Shown here in pieces: positions 20,357-31,073 of a stretch of DNA of 64,000 bases (positions are counted from its first letter, which is position 1; each line of letters begins with the position of its first letter). A program made the position numbers and the translations under genes. The DNA is from Metarhizium brunneum. Taxonomy: Eukaryota > Ascomycota > Sordariomycetes > Hypocreales > Clavicipitaceae. The notes beneath the pieces are model-generated. The model had not been told where the DNA came from. It made no database searches and was given only the letters and a program-made list of their open reading frames with translations. The DNA lies in contig NC_089425.1 of the NCBI RefSeq assembly GCF_013426205.1, positions 434,001 through 498,000 of the forward strand. Reading direction: 5' to 3'.

Positions 20357-21835
20357 ATGGCGCACGAGGGTGATGTAGAGAGCCAAAGCAATCCTCACGA
20401 GGAGACACCACTGCTAAACGGCGAGCCGTCAAGTCCGAGGGTCGATGATCCCGAGTCCGAGCCCGGGAGGGGTAGATGGAGTTACTGGAGACTATTTTGG
20501 GCCGTCCTCGCAGTTGTCGTCGCCATTGTTTTTATCAAGGGCTGGATTGATGCGGGCAGCGACGTTGATGTTGGTCTATTCGCGACTTGTAATGCGCCCA
20601 TCTATTCTCAGCTGACGCTTCTGCTTGCATCATAGTTTGACCTGAAGCATGCATTGAAGAAAGCGCTCGGTGGAGGTCTCAGCGGCGCCGCAGCCATGGT
20701 TTTACAAGTTCTGCTGCTAATGGTACCTCTTGTCCTCATAGATGTCATCGAATAAGAAGATACTGACGGAAACCAGCCACTTCGCACGATAATGAATTAC
20801 CAGTACCGCTTTGGGACCTCGTTTACGACTGCGACCCAGACCCTATATCACGCAGGAGGGCTCGGTCGCTACTATCAGGGTCTCACAGCTGCACTTGTTC
20901 AAGGTATGTGGCGCAAGCATGTTTTGAATTGCTCAAACTGCCAAATAAGCATCTGGGAACTAACTGGCAATCATCCCAGGTCCCCTTGCAAGGTTTGGAG
21001 ATACCGCTGCAAATGCCGGCATCCTTGCCTTGCTACAGTCCAATTCATACTTGAGTCAATTGCCCTCGCCCGCAAAAACAGTCTTTGCTTCTCTTTGGTA
21101 TGAGTATGATTTTCAACAGATTTAGTCCTTTACGCTAAGACATGTACCAAGTGCTGCCGGTTTCCGGATGGTCCTCACTCCCATTGATACTCTAAAGACA
21201 ACTCTCCAAGCACAAGGACCTAGTGGAATCGACTTGCTGCGCCAGCGCTTCCAGAAATACGGAATTGCGACACTGTGGTGGGGAGCATTTGCTACGGCGG
21301 GAGCAACTTTTGTCGGGCATTATCCGTGGTTTGCTACGGTAAGCTGAACGCTCGAATACAAGGCGTTAGCATCCAATTACTCACATACTGTAGTATAATC
21401 TCCTGAACGAATCCATCCAGGAGCCGCCCAAGTCGGAATTATTCCTGTGGTTGCTGCGTCTAGCTTTCATCGGATTTGTCGCATCCCTTATTTCCGACTC
21501 CGTGTCAAATTCCTTGAGAGTCGTCAAGACATATCGTCAAGTCAACGACACCCAAGTCTCTTATAGTAAGACTTGTGCCTGTTATTCTAAATGTGTCTTC
21601 TCTAATCATGGTATCCAGCCGAGGCGGTTAAGCTGGTGATTCAAGAGGATGGAGTCCTCGGACTTCTCGGACGAGGCCTCGCAACGCGAATACTATGCAA
21701 CGGTCTACAGGGCGTCTTGTTTTCCATTTTGTGGAAAATCTTTCTCGATATGTACGTCTGACCCTGTTCCAGTGATACGTTAGCTGACTAGCTAATACTT
21801 GACGATGCAGCTGGGAAAAGACGACCAGCTCCTAA
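20357..21835 (+). CDS. Mitochondrial carrier family (SLC25-like) protein
   Basis: Eight exons: 20357-about 20569, 20636-20722, 20777-20903, 20980-about 21100, about 21150-21338, 21394-21565, 21619-21751 and 21811-21835. Most junctions are in phase with clear GT/AG sites. The N-terminal hydrophilic part ([17 protein letters not shown]) leads to a hydrophobic helix ([13 protein letters not shown]). Carrier features follow: [27 protein letters not shown] and [14 protein letters not shown], which fits the Px[DE]xx[KR] signature. Later come [21 protein letters not shown] and [14 protein letters not shown]. Such carriers move metabolites over the inner mitochondrial membrane; the substrate is unknown. 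Two splices are uncertain: the donor near 20569 is weak, and the fourth intron needs either a 36-bp intron or an AAG acceptor. Confidence 0.85.
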
Positions 21836-24800
21836 GACGCCGACTGTGGACGGTCAAGGCGACGCTCTAAGCACCCACGCTTCATCACTCCACATTATCC
21901 GCTTCACATGGTAGCAAATTTACCAATTTTTTGCGACAAATCAGTTTCTCTAGGTTTATTTACTGTCATTGTCAAAATGTGTGTGAACTGGTCAACTAGA
22001 CCAAGGTTTCTAGATGCTATCAACTTTGTCGCCTTCGTGCCGTAAATTACACACGTACCAACGCATAAAATTTGCGCTCGATTTGGGTTTGGGGTTGAAA
22101 TCCACAGAGAAACACCTGCATTCCTTCCTGTCTTAATTTAGTCTGTTTTGGTTACTAGTTTATGTGACCACGTGAAGCAAACCTAATTGATATTAGACTT
22201 ATGCTAGCATTAAGAGTGTTTTTATAGTTCAGAGCAAGAGCATAAACCGATAAAATAGAGATAACTATCTAAGAATGTAATTAATAAGAAACCGCTTCAG
22301 TAAGACCATCTCTCTGCAAAGTTCATCGACGGTAGCTGAAGTTGGCGAAATTATAAGACAACCAGGTGGCCGAGTGGAAGGTCTTTGTGGCTAGCTCTCG
22401 AATCTATGTCTTGTAATAGTATAAGCATCATGACCAAAGATCATGTCTAGCACACTCTTAATATCCGCGGGACGCTTCTCATCAACATCCGAGCAGACTT
22501 GGAACTGCTGGTGCCACGCGGCAACAGGAACTATAATAGCTTGGGGACATGGAATTGTAGTATCAGCTCTTTCTATACGTAAAGCGCAACGAAGTTACAT
22601 GCTAGTAGTAATAGTCCCGCCTTGACCGACCGAGCTTACATTCCAGCTGAGAAGTCCATGCAACGACCAAGAGCTCTCTTTGTCAGAACGTCCAACCCCA
22701 AGCTGGCAATCCCCCGTGTACTTAATACTTTTTAGCGAAGCATTTAATGGACATTGGGGCAGTATTTCTGTCCAATAAGTTGCATCCGTCACTAATGTAG
22801 GGCCCTGATTCAATTGCCCGTCCATTACAGTTTGAAGCCCTATCGGCTCATTTTGTCAGAGACTGGTAACAGATACGGCGGTCCTCAGGAGTCGCTACCG
22901 GCACTTACGAGTACTTGGTGCAACTGAGCCCTTTATTAGCGAAGGAACAGAGGGAACTAGGGTATCACTATTTAGTTTCAATACATTCAACGAAAAGAGT
23001 CTGACATGACGCATACCCAAAGCCTTGGATACTGGTACAATTCCCGCTATATAGAGGAGTCGAAACATTGCTTGAACAATTCGAATCCGTATGAAGATTG
23101 GCCTAGAAAGAATGAGCAACTCCGAGCAACGAGCACATACGTAGAGGCGATGGAGTACATACAAGAACTCCCAGTCGCAGCTTGCCACACTGATTCGCAT
23201 TGGCAGTCGACAACATTGCGAGGACCGGGAAAATGAAGAGGCGCATTTTAACTACCCTTGATTCGAGGACTGGTTTCAAATGAACTTTGAATCAATGTAT
23301 CTGAACTGATTTGCAATGCGATTTTGCAATGGGGCCGCAGGTTGCCGCGCTTTTATACTTGACTACGGCGCAACGTCTGTAGAGCGGACTGGAGAGCACG
23401 GCGATGATTCATCTCTGCAGACTGACTCTCGACAATGCACTGCCCTTTCAGAATTCAACAATGATCGACAGAAAGTCTCAATCAACTGCGCACTCGTATT
23501 TTCCCAGGATCGCAGATAATGTCATGTGCCCCCGGGCCCTCCGGTGAGGCTGGCGGAGATGTCTTCTTCCCACCCCTATTCGTAATGATGGATGTGTCAG
23601 GGACATTGTCCTTGCAGAGCTCCGAGCCTCGTTGACCGTTCCAACGTCGAAGCGTCGCCACGAGCGTATGGCCACCGGGCGAGATAATGACACATTCATC
23701 TCGTCGCGACGGACGCGCCGGGTATCAAGTCCAATGTACATTGGGCTGATGACATTTATCAAGAGTGCCACCTGACTCTGCCTCTACGCCAACAGTTGGT
23801 GTAGAGCAACGCATGGTGTGTAGTACAGCGCGTATCGCTGCATTATGCTTACCAGCCTACTATAGTGCAGAGTTCAATGGTACGACCATAACGTATTACA
23901 AGCGAGAAAGATGCTGCAGGATCGCCGAAATACCACCCGTTTATACCACGAGGATCGGTAACACTACTTGGTCATGCTTCGGATATCGGCAGCGTATAAT
24001 CGTGTTGCCACAAACGGTCGTCATCGGGCAGTCGCTCCATCATTCCAAACCACAAAGTGGTGTTGGAGGATGCTACATAAACTTCGTACCATCTATCTCG
24101 TGTCACTAGTCATAGTTGTACCCGCTAAACATGGACCGGGCTGACGGACTTGACATTTTCAGCTCACTGGAGATTGCTGATGTCAGCTTCTGCATGTCCA
24201 ATTTCGCCCAGCTACGTAGTATAAAACTCGGATGGCCGAGGGACGAGTCAGGACAGAATTGTAGTGGCTGAGACATTAGAGGTGACATATCCACTGGAGC
24301 GCTGACATTATTGCCTTGCGATATGTCATGGACTCTGGGCGTAGTCGACAGTGAGGAAACGACATTGTAACATGATTTTGAAGCCAAAGGATCAGGGTGT
24401 GTAACTAGTAACAAATTTGGCTTTTTATTTGAGCCCATTGGGCACAATCTTTAATTCCACGCTCTCGGTGATTTGGTGTTGCTGGCTTTCATGACTGAAT
24501 GTTGATGACAGAATAACTACTGAGATGACGCAGACGAGTTAGGCCTAAAAGAGGCACTGAACTTGATTAACCTCTAAGCCTCTTTACCTTCTCCCTTTGT
24601 GTTTACTAGCACCTCGCTGCATCCTTGCGGCAAGCCGACTCGAAACGCCTCCATAGTCGGTCTCTACTATTCTGTTGAGTTACATATGATGATTACAGCT
24701 GCTATGGTAACAGTCCGTAGGCGTCTACAATTTTTGCCTTGTGGCTTAATGCATAATTGACTCAACATATGTATTCACTCCAATGTTTCTCTTACACCGA

Positions 24801-26949
24801 AACAGCGGGGCAGCTTATGCAGCCAGCACTGTCTGCATCTGCACAACCCATGTGCATGATCTGCAACATGGTGCTTGAAGTCTGACACGGGGAGGTGATC
24901 CTTTTTCTAAGCTGCATTTCCGTTGTACTAACCAAAAGTGGAGGAAATTCCGGGGTTTTCGTCCGTCTCTATCTCCCCTCCAAGTTCAGCGAGCCAGGAT
25001 CCTAACAAGACCGGAAGCCTTTGACACTAAACGCCAGCTACCAGACGATGTCTTGGAAAGATCAATATTGTAAGATTCCAAATATGGACTATAGCCAGCT
25101 CGCTTGCAACTTGAATGAAGGACCAGTTTTCTGTAAATGCGGCCCGTGGCTGCTAACCGCTATACGCAGCAATTATATTATTTCGATTTGCCTCTCGTCC
25201 GCCTCTTCTGTCTTTCATTCTATTTAGATTCCTACGCGGCCTCCTCTTGAGATATCCAGGATCGGGTACTTGGCTATATTTGCAAGCGCCAAAGCTACTG
25301 CAATGCGTCGGGCGGGAGACCTTCCTGAGGGAATTTTAACAAAGTCCACGTTGTACGCTGGTCTAACAAAGCGGGTGTTGGGCAATTCGCGGCGGTTCGT
25401 TCCTCAAAGCACGTAGGCCCGAAAGTTGAAACACCCGATGGCCATGATTATGCATGCAGCTCCAGACAGGATGACGTATAGTAGCGCCAAGGCTGAAACA
25501 AGAACGGGAGGACGTAACCTGTTGCGGCTATAATGCTCAGCTCACGCGAATCAGCCAAATGACTTGACTCCTCAGACCTTGCGCAACAACGCGGCCGCCG
25601 TGCTCGAAGCCCGTATACGACAACGTCTCGGACCCAAGTATTTGATTCGATTGGACCTAGACAGCAGTCTGCATGCTGGGATCTGGCTTGTCTCCGAAAC
25701 GAGACATGATCAACCCAGTCGCGATGTAGGTGGGCAGTGGTTCGATCTGAGTCAAGGATGTTTGAGTTAAATGGACATGAACCAATCAAAGGTTGCGAAT
25801 CTTGCGACGCGGCAGTCGGGGAAATAGCCCGATTCGGCGCCGGAAATTTGAAGTCTATTGTCCGGGATGTAACCATGAACGACTGGAGAAGCTCCACTGG
25901 GCGCAGTTTGAGATTGTTACAGCACAAGAACTACCTTGACCAGCTGACAGAGAATGACTCCCTACATGCATTCACAAGAAGTCGTGGCGATGGATTAGTT
26001 GCAGAAGCAGCGGTGTTCTCACCCAACTTGCTGCGGAGAGTTTTGGAACAGGCCGCCAGCGATAAATTCATGCGCTGATTGATATTGTCCATCACGCGTC
26101 CAATGTCATGTCGGCGCATATGTAACTTGATCCATGTCACATTTATGCTGTCCACACCAGGCCTTCGCTTTTCAGTTGATCAAGATGTGGTCAAGGGGAG
26201 AACTCGGTTCCTTTATTGAGTACACAATCTTCTCACCAATACCAACCAAGAGCTTACTACATTTCAATGTGGTTTGCTCTGACATATTGGCTGTACAGCT
26301 CTATTCACGTGCTTATGACATAGAGTTCCAAATGTCCCGCGTCAGATACCGCTATTTGTACCATCGAATAAAGCATGATGTCATGTTCAACTCATCTTGA
26401 GCACCATTTCCACATACTGGGGGAACAAGCGAGGCTTCTCCCTAGTGACTTCTAGTAGTGAGCACACTGGGGCTGGCATGAATACCAAGCTCGTAGCTAT
26501 TTTAACTACTGGGACCAACCATGGAGACGATCAACTTGAGACGCTGAATCAGAGCTCGGGACGTCTTTTTCAGCCGTCACTTGCTAGGTGTCAATGTGTT
26601 GACAGCGGCGATCCCTTGACCTCTGTAGTATGCTGTCAATGCACGAACTACTAAAACTCGCCGAACCCTTGTAGCATTGCCATATCTCCGCCAGCGGGGC
26701 CAGCTGGGGGCATGATATACTTGAGTAGAGAATGAAACACCTACTTTGGGCTTTTTCAGCACCGATTGGGCTGTGTTGTCTTGTCTATGTGAAAGCTGAC
26801 CATGTGTAGACCCAGGTGCCACGAGTCGTCGCCATATAAAGACTCCCGACTTTTGTATGCCTCCATGTCGTTGCATCTTGGGCATATCATAGTCGTCCAT
26901 TTCTAGTTGAATTGCACCTTATACTTGGAAAAGAATAACTAGAGCCAAC
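21836..26949. other. Gene-poor 5.1-kb stretch
   Basis: No ORF here has a product I recognise or sustained coding character. Two items are listed separately: a tRNA-like fragment at 22355-22412 and a possible membrane-protein remnant on the minus strand near 25400-25500. The rest may be diverged mobile-element DNA, but no terminal repeats were seen. Confidence 0.5.
22355..22412 (+). other. tRNA-like fragment with A-box and weak B-box
   Basis: AAGACA and TGTCTT can pair as a 6-bp acceptor-like stem. Inside is TGGCCGAGTGG, a full A-box as in Leu/Ser tRNAs, and CTCTCGAATCT, close to a B-box. At 58 nt there is no room for an anticodon arm, so it is not a functional tRNA. It could be a truncated tRNA gene or a SINE head. 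Confidence 0.35.
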
Positions 26950-28266
26950 ATGAGACTTACTGGGCTTGTTACGGCTTTGAATCCGGCCACGGTCGTGGCC
27001 TTGTCCATCACCGGCCGCGGTTCTTCTTTGGAAGCCCGAGAAAGGCCAAGCCTCGCCCAGACTTACGAGAACCTCGCAGCGCTTGATGTTGTCAACGGCA
27101 CCGGATGTACAATCAACGGGGACGAAGTGCCCGAACAGAGACGCGCAGACACAGACAGGAGCTGTGCCAATCAACAGCAACAGGTCGACGCCGCGCTTGC
27201 ACAATGCATCCAGCTAGCAAAGAGAGCCGAGCAGGACGCCAAAGACGGATCACCTACTTTTCAGCAATACTTCAATACCAACGATGCCGACACCCGCAAC
27301 CGGGTGGCACAATCCTTTGCCAAGATTGCTGCTGGCTGCGGCCATGATGGGAACCAACCCATTAGGGTTGAGTGCACCCCGAATGAGCCATGCTTTCTTC
27401 CGCAGAGCGGCAACACGGAGCTGGCGGCCGTAGCAACCATCACGTCGGGCACTCCGGGGTCGATTCGGCTCTGCCGCAGTGCCTTTGACATGGCCGCGGG
27501 TAGTCGTCAGCGCCGTCAGAACCAGGGCCAGGGCTGCGGAAACACTCTCACCAACTTGGAGGAACTGTTTGTACACGAGATGTCCCATACGACAGTGGCC
27601 ACTGGCGATATTGCCTATGGCAAGCAAAAGTCCAAGCAACTTGACACGGACAGAAGTCTAGAAAATGCTGACAACTACGCGCTCTATGCCGGAGACATTG
27701 CAAAGAATTGCAACGGCGCCGGAACAGGTAATGGGAACCGGCCGCCAAACAACGGAAATAACGGCGACAATGAGCCTCCCAACGGCGGGAATGGCCGGCC
27801 TCCTACCGGCTTTCCGGGCAACAATGGCGGGCCATCAAACAGACCCCCAAATAACAGGCCTCCAACTAACGGACCATCGGATGGCGGACCATCAAACAGA
27901 CCCCCGAATGGCAGACCTCCAACTAACGGGCCATCAAATGACTTTCCCGGTTTTGATAACCAGATCGACAATGACAACAACTTTCAGTCGGGAGGCAACA
28001 ACAATAACGGACCGTCAAACAGACCCCCAACAAACGGACCATCAAATAACGGACCTTTCGATAACGGACCTTTCAATAACGGACCCTCCAATAATGGACC
28101 CCCAAATAACGGACCCCCGAATAACTTCCCTGATTCTGATGGCCAGTTCTCCAATAACAACAACGTCCAGCCGGGAGGGAACAACAATGACTTTGACCTC
28201 GACCCTAGCATTATATCTGAAATCCTTGGATCCAACGATTTTGAGGTGGTCCCAGCTGGAAAATAG
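26950..28266 (+). CDS. Secreted M35-type (aspzincin) metallopeptidase with repetitive tail
   Basis: A single exon of 438 aa. The first 20 or so residues are hydrophobic (MRLTGLVTALNPATVVALSI) and fit a signal peptide. The zinc site HEMSH is at residues 209-213, followed by TGDIAYG (218-224), whose Asp would be the third zinc ligand as in the deuterolysin GTxDxxYG motif. ENADNYALYAGDIAKNC closes the catalytic domain near residue 257, also typical. From there to the end the protein is a low-complexity Asn/Pro/Gly tail built from NRPP, TNGPS, NNGP and similar units, ending SEILGSNDFEVVPAGK. M35 enzymes are secreted endopeptidases; the tail is not part of the family core and may bind the cell wall or act as a spacer (inference). 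Confidence 0.85.
   Translation: MRLTGLVTALNPATVVALSITGRGSSLEARERPSLAQTYENLAALDVVNGTGCTINGDEVPEQRRADTDRSCANQQQQVDAALAQCIQLAKRAEQDAKDGSPTFQQYFNTNDADTRNRVAQSFAKIAAGCGHDGNQPIRVECTPNEPCFLPQSGNTELAAVATITSGTPGSIRLCRSAFDMAAGSRQRRQNQGQGCGNTLTNLEELFVHEMSHTTVATGDIAYGKQKSKQLDTDRSLENADNYALYAGDIAKNCNGAGTGNGNRPPNNGNNGDNEPPNGGNGRPPTGFPGNNGGPSNRPPNNRPPTNGPSDGGPSNRPPNGRPPTNGPSNDFPGFDNQIDNDNNFQSGGNNNNGPSNRPPTNGPSNNGPFDNGPFNNGPSNNGPPNNGPPNNFPDSDGQFSNNNNVQPGGNNNDFDLDPSIISEILGSNDFEVVPAGK
27730..28190 (+). repeat. Asn/Pro/Gly codon repeat region of the M35 gene
   Basis: Imperfect short repeats of about 12-15 bp, with cores such as AATAACGGACC and CCATCAAA, encode the C-terminal tail. They differ enough to suggest an older expansion with later divergence. 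Confidence 0.8.
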
Positions 28267-28561
28267 ATGAGATAGTCTTGGCCCAATCTGTATCTTCAAT
28301 TATACTCGCTAGTTTGTACATGCGTTATATGTATGTTATTTCATTATGACTCTGGAGCGAGCACGCGGAATTTTGGGGAGCGGTCGGTTCCTGCTTCCTG
28401 GTAGCAAGCAGGACAAGTGGAATTTCAACGACAAGGACTTTACTTGCAAATATATCATGCCTCGACTTTCAACATGTTTCTATTTGATGCCTGCGTGTTA
28501 CCTGGTTGGCCGTGATTCCCCACTGGCATTTTAGGTAATGGAAGTGTTTTGTCAAGATGGA

Positions 28562-28812
28562 TGTGACAAGGGTTCCATGTTTGAAGGCTTGGAGCAAAAG
28601 GGCTCAATTCAATAATAATATCGAAGGGTCTGTAAGGTCTTTAGTTACTACAAGAGAAGAAGAGAAGGGTGACCTCCTTATATACATAAAAGGAACGCCC
28701 AGGCCCAGGGTCCTTACATGGGCACGTGTTCTAGCTGTGTAACTAACAAGCCCTGTATCGGCGAAGCTCCTTTGTTGGGCTTCACGATCTGTTGGGCCTT
28801 TTCCGTGTAACA
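28562..28812. mobile_element. Solo LTR (251 bp) with 5-bp target-site duplication
   Basis: Starts TGTGACAAGGG and ends CCGTGTAACA, the TG..CA termini of an LTR. It is flanked by identical 5-mers ATGGA at 28557-28561 and 28813-28817, the expected target-site duplication. It contains a TATA-like TATATACATAAAAGG. There are no retroelement internal genes next to it, so it is a solo LTR left by recombination. Confidence 0.85.
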
Positions 28813-29001
28813 ATGGACGAGATTCTTGTAATATGTAGCTGATGAAGGAAGAATTTAGCACTGTGCAACACTATACATTTCATCTACACACGAAGATTAT
28901 ACAACCAAAGACAAATCCTGGCCAGTCTGGTGCTGGGTACGTACTGCAACAATACGGAACCGCTGTTCGATCCACGACGATCACGTCGGCCTGGCCAGCG
29001 C

Positions 29002-29225
29002 TGTGAGAAGGGCTTGCTTCGAACAATATTTAATTTCAGCTAATATCAAAGGTCCTTGGTTCTCCTCCAGGTCTCGAGGGCTAATAACCTTTATTTATAT
29101 CAAATAGCGGTAAGCAAGCGAGCTTGTAGGCCTGAGGCCTGCACTAGGTCTCGAGCACTTGTCCAACTATCGTCATGTTCAAGGTCCGGCCCGTGCCTTT
29201 ATGGCAACGTGACATCCGTGCAACA
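29002..29225. mobile_element. Second solo LTR, degenerate (224 bp)
   Basis: Starts TGTGAGAAGGGCTTG and ends ATCCGTGCAACA. Its interior (TATCAAAGGTCCTTGGTT, CAACTATCGTCATGTTCAAG, GCCTTTATGGCAACGTGACA) matches the LTR at 49219-49467 closely. Flanks are AGCGC and AGCAC, a target-site duplication with one mismatch, consistent with age. Confidence 0.8.
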
Positions 29226-29765
29226 AGCACCACGTGGGCGGTGGCTTACTGACCATCCCCCGGCTTCCATGCAGCCAGAACTTTTTTCAACTCGTGTCAA
29301 CTCTTCTGACACTCACAACAATTCTACCAAACATTCAGGCGGACACGGCAAATGCGTGCGTCACATCCCGCCCCGGACAGATCTTGCGGAGCACACAACC
29401 ATCAGCCGGCAAATAATAGCATAGCAACGAAATCTGCAATTTTTCTGTGACTTGATTCTAATCAAGGAAAAAATTTCAAATAAAAACGGAACAACTGCCA
29501 ATGTATCAACATCGTTCGCGTCCTGCGCTCCGTCCTGTCCAACACACCGGCGGAAAAATGTGCCGAACCGCGACCACGCACGAGTGGGACGAATGACCGC
29601 GCGACGACGAAGGCGAACGCGATCCCATAACCATTGACTTTGTCATGAACTGAAGAGATAATTTCCACAAAGCAGGAAACAGAAAACAAAAACATAAACT
29701 CTCCGATATCCAAAACACGATCCCCCGCAATAATGTGCCACAAGGTTTCCAGTCGATTCCGGAAG
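29226..29765. other. Intergenic between solo LTR and repeat protein gene
   Basis: No gene seen; the short ORFs on both strands are not coding in character. Confidence 0.45.
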
Positions 29766-31073
29766 TCATCGTCGAACCCTCTGTCTATGACCAGCCCGTC
29801 TTGACGACTCAGTAGACCTTGCATCGACTTCGTCTGGCCGAAAATGAAGATTGAAGTCGTCCCGGCAGCATATGTATTTCGGGACCCACCACTCGAATTC
29901 CCAGAACTTGGCCGACGGCTCACGTTCGGGCGGCTTCTGAAAACCCAGAAAATCCAGTGTCTTTGTAGAACCACCTTGCCCCCCACCAGCCTTGACCATA
30001 TAAAATCGCGATTCAAGGATGGGGTTAAATTTTTGATTTTGTCCATCTAGATGTAGTTTGAATCCGAATACACAAACCGGTCTGCTGACATTGCGGCGGA
30101 GTATTGCATAGGAGAGCGTGATAGGGGGGGTCGAGTATGTAATGGTCGCAATGTAGGGGGCAATGCCTTTTCGAGATATGCCGTTGAAAGGAACCCAGCT
30201 CCCATGATCAAATATGTCCTTTAGATTGATGCCAATCTTGTCTTCGACACGTGCGAGGGCGAACCGCTCGTCCACCGGGTATTTGCCAGTCCACGCGTAA
30301 TGACGGGGAATCGTCTGTGGCCAGTACGCTTTGATGTAGTCGAAGTTGACATTTCCGCGACGATAATGCTCGTTGCTGATTGCATTCGGGTTCAATGTCC
30401 CGGGGCATATGCCGTAGCATCGGGGATCATCTTGCCCACCGTCACTGGGGTTTGTTTCCTCATCGTGGTCCAAATGTGTTTTCTCATCGGAGCCCAAATA
30501 CGTTGCCTCATCGTGGTTTGAATACGTTGCCTCATTGTGGTTTGAATACGTTGCCTGATCGTGGTTCGAATACGTTGCCTGATCGTGGTTCGAATACGTT
30601 GCCTGATCGTGGTTCGAATACGTTGCCTGATCGTGGTTCGAATACGTTGCCTGATCGTGGTTCGAATACGTTGCCTGATCGTGGTTCGAATACGTTGCCT
30701 GATCGTGGTTCGAATACGTTGCCTGATCGTGGTTCGAATACGTTGCCTGATCGTGGTTCGAATACGTTGCCTGATCGTGGTTCGAATACGTTGCCTCATT
30801 GTGGTTCGAAGACGTTGCCTCATCGGGGCCCAGATACGATTCCTCATTGACTTCCGGAATGTTGAAGCCGAGATTTTGTACGGATGGGATGAGGCTTTCA
30901 ACGTGGTCCGAATACGTTGCCTCATCGTGGTTCAAATTCGTTTCCTCATCGAAGCCCACATACGATTCCTCACCGGAGTCCGAAACCTTGAAGCGGAGAT
31001 CTTGTTCGTGTGAGACGAGGCTTTCGTCTCTTGAGACACCCTGTCGTCTGTATCGGATCCTCGAATAGGACAT
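29766..31073 (-). CDS. Octapeptide-repeat protein of unknown function
   Basis: A single exon of 435 aa from the ATG at 31073 (MSYSRIRYRRQGVSRDE); the same frame is open to an ATG at 31220, so the start is not certain. There is no signal peptide from the preferred start. The N-terminal half holds ten identical ATYSNHDQ octapeptides, flanked by degenerate copies (ATYSDHVE, ATSSNHNE, ATYLGSDE, ETNLNHDE). The C-terminal half is not repetitive: WPQTIPRHYAWTGKYPVDER, FDHGSWVPFNGISRKG, SRPVCVFGFKLHLDG and a Trp-rich FWEFEWWVPKYICC. I do not recognise it. The open frame through all repeats argues that it is translated. It might be a surface or adaptor protein whose length varies between strains (inference). 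Confidence 0.65.
   Translation of the reverse strand: MSYSRIRYRRQGVSRDESLVSHEQDLRFKVSDSGEESYVGFDEETNLNHDEATYSDHVESLIPSVQNLGFNIPEVNEESYLGPDEATSSNHNEATYSNHDQATYSNHDQATYSNHDQATYSNHDQATYSNHDQATYSNHDQATYSNHDQATYSNHDQATYSNHDQATYSNHDQATYSNHNEATYSNHDEATYLGSDEKTHLDHDEETNPSDGGQDDPRCYGICPGTLNPNAISNEHYRRGNVNFDYIKAYWPQTIPRHYAWTGKYPVDERFALARVEDKIGINLKDIFDHGSWVPFNGISRKGIAPYIATITYSTPPITLSYAILRRNVSRPVCVFGFKLHLDGQNQKFNPILESRFYMVKAGGGQGGSTKTLDFLGFQKPPEREPSAKFWEFEWWVPKYICCRDDFNLHFRPDEVDARSTESSRRAGHRQRVRR
30553..30792. repeat. Minisatellite: ten perfect 24-bp copies
   Basis: The plus-strand unit GCCTGATCGTGG + TTCGAATACGTT is repeated ten times without a mismatch, with more diverged 24-bp units on either side (about 30480-30850). 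It encodes the octapeptide repeats of the gene at 29766-31073. Confidence 0.95.

Noticed and set aside
30380..31013. Overlapping repeat ORFs (RIRCLIVV, RGSNTLPD, RQRIRTTI units)
   Set aside because: Shadow frames of the 24-bp minisatellite; only the minus-strand frame continues into non-repetitive protein sequence on the far side.
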